64,000 nucleotides of DNA from a virus. The position numbers and the translations under genes are program-made. Below, in pieces: positions 42,201-48,475 of this stretch. The stretch spans positions 1 to 64,000 of IMG/VR virus record IMGVR_UViG_3300035670_000111, one strand, 5' to 3'. Every line of letters starts with the position of its first letter. Position 1 is the first letter of the stretch. The notes beneath the pieces are model-generated. The model saw nothing but the letters and a program-made list of their open reading frames with translations, had not been told where the DNA came from and did not search any database.

Positions 42201-42312
42201 TCATGCCCGCATCGCTCTTAGAAAATACTTTATCTAAGACTCCGGGCATGGATGTAAAGTTTTCGGAGTCCGAAGCTCCGACCATATTCTGTCCACCGGG
42301 TGGAGTTGCCAT
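39262..42312 (-). CDS. Tape measure protein with M23 peptidase and lytic transglycosylase domains
   Basis: 1016 residues. Coiled and Ala/Gly-rich helical regions fill 1-540. A GGDGGGCNHGNMGCSHG loop (about 536-558) precedes an M23 metallopeptidase: H599 and D603 (NHRGID), H683/H685 (GPHLHFEV). Residues 815-910 form a lysozyme/transglycosylase-like domain with E843 (AESGG) and YGPFQI. It sets tail length and, once ejected, opens peptidoglycan. Its position after the gp26-like gene is canonical. Relatively short for a myovirus tape measure. Confidence 0.9.
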   Translation of the reverse strand: MATPPGGQNMVGASDSENFTSMPGVLDKVFSKSDAGMKKLVDYSEKLVKNAREYRDLLLEATTGNKGVGGQTLGLGAFSSGTRRQQQAMGLGVIGLAAGATAYSMAPNTMSAVTQRIYADSLAGLSGMGAQGLIAQSNRLVGGGATSAMGPTAAAATLGYQGGYLANTLSSRRIMGQVGGMSALTGASNEQVAGAFAGINAMSFLRAGIRARDRQGNLVAPNQLVNQAYGFLYGGRKITKEQAMMVLNPGSKGYATLMQLSGGNPELLQQLQMGIIARASKGSSLTKKDLSDPNRALDIMGVGKESPLRAQFRYNTSEARKLQATEEGLVGGYNVSLRTTASVNDAFSTMADILGPVNDGLMTLKGILQTLPGAGNTGATLSGLGGMMAGAAGSALQLGLTARMLGVGGKAGFMGTGAMAAGGVSAGAAAAGATAATATGAAALTKRAALLKLLKSSKGKLTLGSIAAVLGAEGLDALFGEKVSPGVRKAGLAAANIGGMALTGAAIGSFIPVIGTGIGAAIGTAIGVGQTLAGMGGDGGGCNHGNMGCSHGIGGDGGGAPAQYGKVFQPPVKPGTRISSDYGPRAEAARKNPGISSNHRGIDYAVAVGSPVQAAADGIVYETGTHAQYGFYIIIKHQVKSTLYAHLSEILVQKGQRVKRGQVIAKSGGKKGARGAGSSTGPHLHFEVRDHGGVGAQGRENPKSFFGKAFSFIKAVGTKIVSGLKSMVGAVANTFTGHKGTNAESRNLEDFGTPLSKKYTSPSIAQLLSMFGNNGPVNYDRLMSGINPKDSRYKDILDPGHTEGRGGEQGIAGGSRAGFMRMLYEAGFRGDALKTAFAVAMAESGGRVDAVGDKSLVTRKWGPSYGPFQIRSLNNWKSYSNPWRDASRLKNPKYNLAAALEISKGGKNWEPWSVYKDGTFLNWMDDANRIAQKSGIGGGPETMGNSSSGGLATEGSSVVVQRSSGANFNASSKIDVQVHMNVNIARASVGEANKLADDVLKRLEAKIKYGEGLGIY

Positions 42313-42485
42313 TAATTCACCGCCTTAGGTCTGCTCATAGCTTTGTCTAACCACATCATTCTTTCTCTAAACGACAACGATTTAATATCGCTTAAAGACC
42401 ATCCTGGATAGAAGTACACTAAATAGTTATAGGCCTCTATAACTAATTCGTAACTTGTTTCATTCTCGAAACAAGTCTGCCAGGG
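42312..42485 (-). CDS. DUF6760-like extension, probably expressed by +1 frameshift
   Basis: An open frame of 57 residues with no ATG, GTG or TTG before its middle. The sequence SYELVIEAYNYLVYF...WSLSDIKSLSFRERMMWLD matches the small DUF6760-type proteins that follow gp26-like genes in phages and related contractile systems. It lies in the +1 frame of the gp26-like gene and overlaps its end; TAA at 42312 forms TAATG with the tape measure start. A +1 shift at UUU-CGA (42466-42471) would join Phe to Glu-Asn-Glu and give a fused protein. Alternatives are a non-standard start or a sequencing indel. Confidence 0.6.
   Translation of the reverse strand, partial: PWQTCFENETSYELVIEAYNYLVYFYPGWSLSDIKSLSFRERMMWLDKAMSRPKAVN
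42454..42475 (-). promoter_or_regulatory. Hairpin over the putative frameshift site and stop
   Basis: CTTGTTTC and GAAACAAG (8-bp perfect arms, 6-base loop GAGAAT) cover the codons UUG UUU CGA GAA UGA that end the gp26-like frame. The stem includes the candidate slippery UUU-C and the stop. It may promote pausing or simply couple the two frames; this is inference from position. Confidence 0.5.
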
Positions 42486-43275
42486 TTAGTGGCAGTGGTA
42501 CCTCCGCTTCGCAAGATGTGCACGATTTCTTTATTTCGCTAAGTTGTGGTCCGGGGTTGCGGTCTGTTATGGCCTTGATTAAATCACGGCGATCTTTAAG
42601 ACTTAGGTCCTTGATCTGCTGTACGTTGAGTACAGGCATGCCGTTTATGGATTCAATACAGCTCTTTAACAAGATGGTGTCTAGTTCAGCTGCATTCTTA
42701 TTTGTTGCATTTACTAGCGCTTTTTGAGCGCTTCCGGTAGGAAGTCCTACCGTTACTTTTCCTACTTTGCAATCAAGTGTAAAAACTCGGTCTGACTCAT
42801 CTAGAGTTTTTGTCTCTACGTCTGTGCTTAGGTCTATCTCAAAGGTCTGCTCTTCTCCGCAGCTAGTGCAGATAGGCATTACTTTTACCTTAGGTCCAAA
42901 CGTTGCAACTCGGATTGCAAGAAGCAAGGCTTCTCGATCTCCGGCTAGAAGAGAATCTAAAGTCTCTTTGTCAGCAGGCTTATCGCCTACTTTTACTGTA
43001 GCTCTTTCTAGAATAGTCAATAGAGCTTTTCCAGGGTCTCCTATGCGAGCAATGATCTCTTCATCGGATCCGGTAAGTTCTCTAATTTCAGCAGTATTTA
43101 TAGTTCCGTCAAAAGGATCTGTTAATCCTCCTGGAAGAACTACTGATGTATCAGGTGGTAGCGACACTTCTACTTTTGGTGTTGGTGTCGCTACCTCCTG
43201 AGCAGAAGTAGCTTCTGCTACAAGCTTATTTGCAAGTGCAGGGTTATTTGATGCGCTGATAGTTTCTGTAGCCAT
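42460..43275 (-). CDS. gp26-like baseplate/tail assembly protein with zinc cysteines
   Basis: 271 residues. A low-complexity N-terminus is followed by DREALLLAIRVATFGPKV, CTSCGEE (C136, C139), VGKVTVGLPTG and CTSCEAEVPL (C252, C255). This order fits the T4 gp26-type baseplate hub/assembly proteins encoded before the tape measure. The two CxxC pairs likely bind zinc. It takes the genomic slot of the tail assembly chaperone, with the frame-shifted extension at its end. Confidence 0.8.
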   Translation of the reverse strand: MATETISASNNPALANKLVAEATSAQEVATPTPKVEVSLPPDTSVVLPGGLTDPFDGTINTAEIRELTGSDEEIIARIGDPGKALLTILERATVKVGDKPADKETLDSLLAGDREALLLAIRVATFGPKVKVMPICTSCGEEQTFEIDLSTDVETKTLDESDRVFTLDCKVGKVTVGLPTGSAQKALVNATNKNAAELDTILLKSCIESINGMPVLNVQQIKDLSLKDRRDLIKAITDRNPGPQLSEIKKSCTSCEAEVPLPLTLADLFRE

Positions 43276-43296
43276 TTAGTTTACCTTTTCTTTATT

Positions 43297-43935
43297 TTAC
43301 AGTGCTGAAATTACTGTAGTGTCTGAGAGCTTCTGTGCAGAACCTGACTGAGTGTAGTTCTTAGCAAAGGTTACATCGAAGCCTTCGTGTACAAGAGTAA
43401 TTGATTCAACGAGCAGGGTGTTTGATCCAGCATCAAGATCGCTGTAGGACAACGAAGTTATCCAAGCGTTGTTAACACGGAATCGAACAGATGCATGTTG
43501 ATCATATGCAGTATCCACTGCAGCTGTGCCACCAGATCCAGCGTATGCTGCTGGGTTTGGATGGCTTAGTACTGCGATATCTAGATCGCAGCGGAAGTCC
43601 GCACCAATTCCACTGGTTGCATTTGGAGTCAACACAGAGAATAGACGGCGCATCCAACGAGCATGAGAATCATTACCAAGCATTACTCCCTTTGATAGGG
43701 TGATTGGTGTAAATGAGCTCTGTCCAGGAATCTGGTGGAAGTTAGTGTTATAGCCACCTTCACGGTAAGCTATAGACTCAGTAGAGACACTTAGTCCAGA
43801 AAGAGAGACGAAACCCATCTTTCCAAAGGAAGATCCCCACTTAGAATCGTTAGTTTGAGGGAGAAATTCAACCACAAACTTAAAATTACGTACCGGATCT
43901 GTTAAGAGGGTACTGAGGGTGTTATTTACGGGCAT
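43297..43935 (-). CDS. Tail tube protein
   Basis: 212 residues. FKFVVEFLP at the start, SLSGLSVSTESIAYREGG, PGQSSFTPITLSKGVM and the C-terminal VESITLVHEGFDVTF are typical of the T4 gp19-like tube family. Forms the inner tube through which DNA passes. Follows the sheath gene by 14 bases in the normal order. Confidence 0.92.
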   Translation of the reverse strand: MPVNNTLSTLLTDPVRNFKFVVEFLPQTNDSKWGSSFGKMGFVSLSGLSVSTESIAYREGGYNTNFHQIPGQSSFTPITLSKGVMLGNDSHARWMRRLFSVLTPNATSGIGADFRCDLDIAVLSHPNPAAYAGSGGTAAVDTAYDQHASVRFRVNNAWITSLSYSDLDAGSNTLLVESITLVHEGFDVTFAKNYTQSGSAQKLSDTTVISAL

Positions 43936-43949
43936 CTTTATCTATCTCC

Positions 43950-45509
43950 TTATGCCGAAGCTGTTCCGGTTATCTGACCAAGCTTGATCACAATAAACTC
44001 AGCTGGATACTCAAGGGCCACGCCAACTTCAATGTTAACACGACCATTTTGGATATCAGACTGGCTTGTTGTGCTTGCATCTACTTTTACGTAGTAAGCC
44101 TTGTCTGGACTGGATCCACGCAATCCGCCTTGCTGCCAGTAGCCACGTAGGAACGAGCCAAGGGCAACACGTAATTGAGACCACAGACGTTCGCTGTTGT
44201 TCTCAAATATTGCGAATGCGCTTCTATCAGTCAATTCTTTCTTAATATAGGTAAGAGAACGACGTACGCTGATGTAGCGATCTCCTGGAGTATTGTTCAG
44301 GGTGCGAGCGCCCATTACAACAATTCCGTTTCCAGGAACTTGGCGGATAGCGTTTACTGGAACTGCACCAGTATTTAGGTCATCCAACTCAACGTTGGTG
44401 AACTGACGCTCCGTTGCTACAGCTAGTGCTACGCGGTTTGTCAAACCTGCAGGGGCTTTGAAAACTCCGCGAGAAGCATCTGTAGCCAAGAACTGGCCCA
44501 TCATTGCTGCTCCTGGAGCTTGAGCTCTTGTTGCTCCGCCAGATGCACGTAGAGTGTCTGGAATAAGCAACCATGGGAAGTACGCGGCAGCGCATCCTCC
44601 GTCTGAATCTGGTGCAGCAGCCTTAACCTCTGTAAAGAATGTCTTAGCTGTTGCTACGGTTTCTCCGATAGGTGAATCAATAATTGCAAATGCGTCTCCG
44701 CGAAGCTCGCAATAGTTGATTAGATCCCCCTGGATATTTATCGCAAGGGTTCTTTCTGTACTTGTTCCTGTTGGAGTGTAGATATATGCTGCAGCAGGAA
44801 TGTTAAATAGAAGGGGATTCTGAATAGCGTCAAAAGTAGCTAGAGCTACAGAGTAATCAGTTCTGCTTGGAGCTGATCCATTTACGCCACCAGTTAGATC
44901 CTTTAGACCATCAATTTCTGGAAGATCGTCAGGAGAAACAGAAGCAGAGTTTTGATCCGCTACTGTTACGTATGCTGAAGAAGAATTTATGACAGATACC
45001 ACATAACGAGGATCTGTTGAGTCCATGCTTAGATCAGTAAATTGTTCAAGAAGATTTGAATTAGCTACAGAGCCAATTGGAGCTCCATAAACTAAAAGAG
45101 TGAATCTATTGCTAGTTCCTGCTTCTTGTACTTCTACTGCAAGGTCATTTCCCCATGCTCCTTGGTTAGCTGCTCGAACCAAGAGGGTGTTCAATGCTGA
45201 GTTTGAACGGTCTGTCAATACTACAGAGGCCTGCGCTGCTCCTGAGCCTAGAATACGTCGCACATAAAGCTGACGACCACCATTGGCAAAGAAGTTGTAT
45301 GCTGCCCATGTAGTTGGGTATGCGTCTTCAAGACTTCCAAAAGTCTTGACAAATTGTGTCCAAGAAGTTACAAGAACTGGAGTTACTGATGGTCCCTTTG
45401 CAAGGGTACCCACCAAAGCTCCTGCTGCCGTGCCCACATCTGCAAGCGCGACTTCTTGAGGAAGCTCAACTTCTTGAATAAAGACGCCTGGTCTACTATA
45501 TGTAGCCAT
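43950..45509 (-). CDS. Tail sheath protein
   Basis: 519 residues. YSRPGVFIQEVELP at the start, TVVTSW-like strand VLVTSWTQFVKTFG, AAYNFFANGGRQLYVRR, and the C-terminal GNGIVVMGARTLNN and NIEVGVALEYPAEFIVIKLGQ are the conserved sheath blocks. It proves that the tail is contractile. Conserved order: terminator, sheath, tube, gp26-like, tape measure. Confidence 0.95.
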   Translation of the reverse strand: MATYSRPGVFIQEVELPQEVALADVGTAAGALVGTLAKGPSVTPVLVTSWTQFVKTFGSLEDAYPTTWAAYNFFANGGRQLYVRRILGSGAAQASVVLTDRSNSALNTLLVRAANQGAWGNDLAVEVQEAGTSNRFTLLVYGAPIGSVANSNLLEQFTDLSMDSTDPRYVVSVINSSSAYVTVADQNSASVSPDDLPEIDGLKDLTGGVNGSAPSRTDYSVALATFDAIQNPLLFNIPAAAYIYTPTGTSTERTLAINIQGDLINYCELRGDAFAIIDSPIGETVATAKTFFTEVKAAAPDSDGGCAAAYFPWLLIPDTLRASGGATRAQAPGAAMMGQFLATDASRGVFKAPAGLTNRVALAVATERQFTNVELDDLNTGAVPVNAIRQVPGNGIVVMGARTLNNTPGDRYISVRRSLTYIKKELTDRSAFAIFENNSERLWSQLRVALGSFLRGYWQQGGLRGSSPDKAYYVKVDASTTSQSDIQNGRVNIEVGVALEYPAEFIVIKLGQITGTASA

Positions 45510-45552
45510 TCGATTTTACTCCTTACTGTTAGGTTTTCTTTGGGTTCCGAAT

Positions 45553-46152
45553 TTATATCTCTATTGGTTCGAAGTCTGTAAATTGCTCTTCTAGTGTGAT
45601 GTTTGGTGGTGTTAGCACTTCGTATACTTGGTTCAACTGAGCTGGGAGGAATTCCGAGCTAACTTGAACATTGTAGATATTACTGAACAGTCTTTTATCT
45701 TGTTCTGTAGTATCTCGTTTAACGAACCCCAGCACATCTACCCTGCGTACAGTGCCATCTTCAGGGATTTGTAGGAGTCCGAACCTAAGTGGTAAACGAC
45801 CTGGAGCAAATAACGCATTGATTATTTGTCGATCATGTCGTGGTTGACGAGAGTATGTAGTTATCTGATATAACAAGTTAACTGGTATTGGATACCAACC
45901 CTCGTACTCTTCTTCTGAATCTGCTCCTTCTGGAAGATATCCATAAGGAACATAGCCTCTGTGTGCTCGTTCAAAAGCTTCATTTATTCCAACAAGCTCA
46001 ATTGTAATGTATGGGTAGCTCTGTTGACGGATCTCAACGTCTGGCTGACCAAACCAAACCCCTACAGATCTGGTTGGATTCCCGGAATCCGCAACAGTTA
46101 TGCCAGATAGCAGAGTCTTTAGAGCTTGATCTTCATTTATTAAATAAGGCAT
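45553..46152 (-). CDS. Probable tail terminator protein
   Basis: 199 residues. Mixed alpha/beta with YPYITIELVGINEAFE, VNLLYQITTYSRQPRHDRQIINALF and a C-terminal strand pair. Size, fold pattern (strand, YxITxYSxxxRHDRxIxxAL helix) and position directly before the sheath fit a tail terminator/completion protein. It is coupled to the upstream HK97 gp10-like gene by one base. Confidence 0.7.
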   Translation of the reverse strand: MPYLINEDQALKTLLSGITVADSGNPTRSVGVWFGQPDVEIRQQSYPYITIELVGINEAFERAHRGYVPYGYLPEGADSEEEYEGWYPIPVNLLYQITTYSRQPRHDRQIINALFAPGRLPLRFGLLQIPEDGTVRRVDVLGFVKRDTTEQDKRLFSNIYNVQVSSEFLPAQLNQVYEVLTPPNITLEEQFTDFEPIEI

Positions 46153-46475
46153 CAGATCAACCTAGCCTTCTTTAAATGTTTTTCTATCTCATTTTCCATA
46201 CCAGTCTGGTACAGATCTTGAAGAAAAGTTCGTATGGCAGGGGCTGGAGGGATTGACTGGGTGCCGTATTCCAGGGTCAGAATTGAGTTTTTAAACATAG
46301 GTGGGTATTGGACGACGTATTCCCCGTCCTCGATACTTACACGTAGATGTGAAGAGACTTCTGCAGGCCAACCTAAATCTTTGGCAAAGTCTCTAAGCTC
46401 CATAGTTAACTCTGAAGCTGAGTCTTCTGCCGCTTCTGCGTACGCCTTTACTAAGAATTTGGAGAGTGGATTCAC
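46152..46475 (-). CDS. HK97 gp10-like tail completion protein
   Basis: 107 residues with GTG start overlapping the stop of the 51-residue gene (GTGA). ILTLEYGTQSIPPAPAIRTFL resembles the EYGTxxxPPxPFLRP block of the HK97 gp10/head-tail connector family. Helical ends flank it. It most likely acts at the neck. Confidence 0.65.
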   Translation of the reverse strand: MNPLSKFLVKAYAEAAEDSASELTMELRDFAKDLGWPAEVSSHLRVSIEDGEYVVQYPPMFKNSILTLEYGTQSIPPAPAIRTFLQDLYQTGMENEIEKHLKKARLI

Positions 46476-46627
46476 TTATTCCGAATCCTATTCGTGAGTA
46501 GATACCCTGCAACAAGGCCAACAAGAAGGGGTTTCTTGGTGTCTTTGAGGTTAGCTAAACCACGAATGAATTCTTCTTTATCGGCTTGGGTCTCAGCCCT
46601 ATTTAGCCGGTTAATAAGTGCAATCAT
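46472..46627 (-). CDS. 51-residue hypothetical protein with a short hydrophobic segment
   Basis: ATG at 46627 after GGAGGAATT, TGA at 46472. A charged helix is followed by PLLVGLVAGYLLTN, which may insert in a membrane or pack in the neck. It lies after a terminator (46697-46721), so a promoter may be near, but none is obvious. Coupled to the gp10-like gene. Confidence 0.75.
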   Translation of the reverse strand: MIALINRLNRAETQADKEEFIRGLANLKDTKKPLLVGLVAGYLLTNRIRNK

Positions 46628-46696
46628 AATTCCTCCATTGAGGCGCAAGGTAAAGCAGCAGGGTTCCGGGTTTCCCCGGCGTCAATCCAAGGATAA

Positions 46697-46721
46697 AGAA
46701 AAAGCCCCCATATTGGGGGCT
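46697..46721 (-). terminator. Rho-independent terminator
   Basis: On the minus strand AGCCCCC-AATAT-GGGGGCT is followed by TTTTC (arms 46715-46721 and 46703-46709). Classic GC stem with U-tract, seven bases after the stop of the Lys-rich gene at 46728. It separates the small-gene/neck cluster from the tail operon. Confidence 0.85.
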
Positions 46722-46727
46722 AAATTC

Positions 46728-47015
46728 TTACTTCTTTTTCTTCTTTTCCCGCTTCTCTTCGGCCTTTTCGCCCTTCTTGCCCTCTTTCTTTTCGTGGGCT
46801 TTTTCCTTCTTTTCTATGCCTTTGATAATCTTCTTGTCAATAGCGATATCTTTACGCATAGTCTTAGGGTTGGCTTTTTTGCCGTGAGCTTTGTCTTTCT
46901 TTTCAAACTCTTCTTTTTGTTCTTTGTCAAGCTTCCTGGTTAGGTAAGCATCGACCGGTTCGTCCTTGGACTTGACGTACTTGCCCTTCATCATCTTAGC
47001 CTTAGGCTTTTTCAT
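46728..47015 (-). CDS. Lys-rich 95-residue protein
   Basis: ATG at 47015. About a third of residues are Lys, with Glu and Asp making charged helices (KLDKEQKEEFEKKDKAHGKK) and a Lys tail. Suits DNA or capsid-interior binding. It is the last gene before the terminator. An upstream GTG in the same frame is less likely because ribosome-site evidence is lacking. Confidence 0.7.
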   Translation of the reverse strand: MKKPKAKMMKGKYVKSKDEPVDAYLTRKLDKEQKEEFEKKDKAHGKKANPKTMRKDIAIDKKIIKGIEKKEKAHEKKEGKKGEKAEEKREKKKKK

Positions 47016-47091
47016 TAGGGTCTTCTTTCTGACAGGTGCAGCCACCACAGCCGCAGGTTACTTCTTCTTGCTCTGGCGAGCTGATTTGCAC
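47002..47091 (-). CDS. Possible 29-residue Cys-rich peptide
   Basis: GTG at 47091 to TAA at 47002: an acidic start (SSPEQEEV), then TCGCGGCTC with C13, C15, C18 and C20, then QKEDPNEKA. It overlaps the genes on both sides in a different frame and has no clear ribosome site. The cysteine pattern looks selected, but short overlapping frames can arise by chance. Confidence 0.35.
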   Translation of the reverse strand: MQISSPEQEEVTCGCGGCTCQKEDPNEKA

Positions 47092-47162
47092 GTGTTGCAG
47101 CGGCATTTGCATCCTTTCATAGCTTTGGACTTAGTACATTTACAACCACAGGAAGCACACAT
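47058..47162 (-). CDS. Metallothionein-like 34-residue protein
   Basis: ATG at 47162 in a TAATG junction, TAA at 47058. The product contains eight cysteines in 34 residues (C2, C5, C7, C9, C18, C20, C22, C25) in CxC and CxxC pairs and the rest is mostly Lys, Ser and Arg. It should chelate metals such as zinc or copper. The MCASCGC start matches the MCAICGC protein at 7635-7811. Confidence 0.75.
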   Translation of the reverse strand: MCASCGCKCTKSKAMKGCKCRCNTCKSARQSKKK

Positions 47163-47299
47163 TATTTTTTACCTTTCTTAGGGGCAGGTACCTTAGATTT
47201 TCCTTTACCCTCCGGCACACAGTTAGGGACTTTCTTACCAGCTTGGCTTTTAAAGCCCACCTGGACATAACCTTTCCAGCAGGGATTACTTTTTGCCAT
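47162..47299 (-). CDS. 45-residue basic phage protein
   Basis: ATG at 47299, TAA at 47162. SNPCWKGYVQVGFKSQAGKKVPNCVP is a block I know from many phages, as a stand-alone small protein or the tail of structural proteins; function unknown. The Lys-rich end follows. Overlaps its neighbours at both ends. Confidence 0.75.
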   Translation of the reverse strand: MAKSNPCWKGYVQVGFKSQAGKKVPNCVPEGKGKSKVPAPKKGKK

Positions 47300-47420
47300 T
47301 CTTCTTTTTCACCTTCTTGGGTAGTCGCTTACCTTTGGGAGTCTTTTCTTCCCACTCAGCAGCCATCTTAGGGTCATTAGCATACATCCACTTACGCTGA
47401 GCTTGGGACTTGAATGGCAC
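47286..47420 (-). CDS. 44-residue conserved phage protein
   Basis: GTG at 47420 with GAGG eight bases upstream, TAA at 47286. PFKSQAQRKWMYANDPKMAAEWEEKTPK is a widespread small phage protein type (MPFKSxAQxRWMxAxxPxxAxxW). Function unknown. It begins three bases after the stop of the neck gene. Confidence 0.8.
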   Translation of the reverse strand: MPFKSQAQRKWMYANDPKMAAEWEEKTPKGKRLPKKVKKKNGKK

Positions 47421-47423
47421 GGT

Positions 47424-48005
47424 TTAACCTCGGTTTGTTCTAGAAACGAATGGGGTGTAGTTAGCGTATTCCTGGAACTGGGGATCATTGATGAGCTCTT
47501 CAGCATTAACCTGGTTACAGTCAATTGTAAAGAGGGTATAGTCGTCAGTAATGATTCCCTTAGGGAAGATCTGCTTTACCGCAAATACTTGTTTTCTAAA
47601 GACCACCCTATCGCGTAGATATGCGTCTGGGTTAGTAGGCAGATACTGAAGCTCTGGGATAACCCTTGATTCTCCACCAGATAAGCTGGATCCATCGATG
47701 ATATCCATGTTAATGGTAATTCTAAGAACGTCGGTGTTGTAGAAGCCTCGTTCACTCTGTACAGTTACGCCCTGGAATAGAGCAGCATTAACTACTGGGA
47801 TTGTATGAGGTCCGTGATATCTACGACCTCCTCCTACGCTGCTTCCCACGTCATAAAGAGCGTCTACTTGGGTTAGGTCCTGGTCATATAACCACCAGTC
47901 GATTTCGTAACCTACAGTACGAACAACTTCTTTGGTGGTACCAGAAATAATAGACCCACGCTCATGTTGGATACTAAACCGGCCCTCCCGCTGTTCTCCA
48001 CGCAC
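47424..48005 (-). CDS. Putative neck / head-closure protein
   Basis: 193 residues with GTG start at 48005 after GAGGAG. Mostly beta strands (EIDWWLYDQ, RITINMDIIDG, QVFAVKQIFPKGIITDDYTLFTIDC) with SGGESRVIPELQYLPTNPDAYLRDRVVFR. Position before gp10-like and terminator genes supports a stopper or head-closure role, but the family is not certain. Confidence 0.6.
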   Translation of the reverse strand: MRGEQREGRFSIQHERGSIISGTTKEVVRTVGYEIDWWLYDQDLTQVDALYDVGSSVGGGRRYHGPHTIPVVNAALFQGVTVQSERGFYNTDVLRITINMDIIDGSSLSGGESRVIPELQYLPTNPDAYLRDRVVFRKQVFAVKQIFPKGIITDDYTLFTIDCNQVNAEELINDPQFQEYANYTPFVSRTNRG

Positions 48006-48007
48006 TT

Positions 48008-48232
48008 TTACTCCTCTACTGGAAGGCTGTACTCATCGATTAGAGGGTCGTATGTTGCTCCAACTACTATGTTATGTGATTCGAGTGGCATTTTGTCTGA
48101 TACGTCTTTAATTACAGGTTCGCTTAAAAAGATAGCGCCAAGGCGTTCATCGGTATGTAGGATGTCTACAACCTGGTTATCAATGATAAAAGCAATCTTG
48201 ACTGGTGGTATTTCTTGAGTGTAATCAGCCAT
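48008..48232 (-). CDS. Small hypothetical protein of the neck cluster
   Basis: 74 residues, beta-rich (VKIAFIIDNQVVDILHTDERLGAIFLSEP). No cysteine or membrane segment. It starts inside the end of the DUF6171-like gene (eight-base overlap) and ends two bases before the neck gene start, so it belongs to this unit. Function unknown. Confidence 0.7.
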   Translation of the reverse strand: MADYTQEIPPVKIAFIIDNQVVDILHTDERLGAIFLSEPVIKDVSDKMPLESHNIVVGATYDPLIDEYSLPVEE

Positions 48233-48467
48233 TTATTTCCTCCTTATAGATATTGGTTACTGCTTCCCACTTATGTAATGGGCAAGAGGCGTTAGGAAGC
48301 TTTGTCTTAAGCTTCATTATGCAGCCACACTCTTTGCATTGAGTGGTGGCCTTTATAAATCTATCGCAGGTCTGACAGATCTCTAGTCTTTTCTGGGCAA
48401 TATCGGTTTCTACTCGACCTATATTCTTATTGAATAGGTCCCAGGGACGGGCGGGTCTTTCGCTCAT
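48225..48467 (-). CDS. DUF6171-like zinc-ribbon protein
   Basis: 80 residues. RLEICQTCDRFI (C31, C34), CKECGC (C44, C47, C49) and SCPLHKW (C62, H65) form the conserved zinc-binding pattern of this small phage family. AGGAG lies just before the ATG. Role unknown; found next to fibre and neck genes in various phages. Confidence 0.8.
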   Translation of the reverse strand: MSERPARPWDLFNKNIGRVETDIAQKRLEICQTCDRFIKATTQCKECGCIMKLKTKLPNASCPLHKWEAVTNIYKEEING

Positions 48468-48475
48468 TTATACTC

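Noticed and set aside
46494-46943. Plus-strand frame with Phe/Leu-rich 'membrane' segments
   Set aside because: Antisense to Lys-rich coding sequence (AAG/GAA read backwards gives Leu/Phe) and crosses a terminator.
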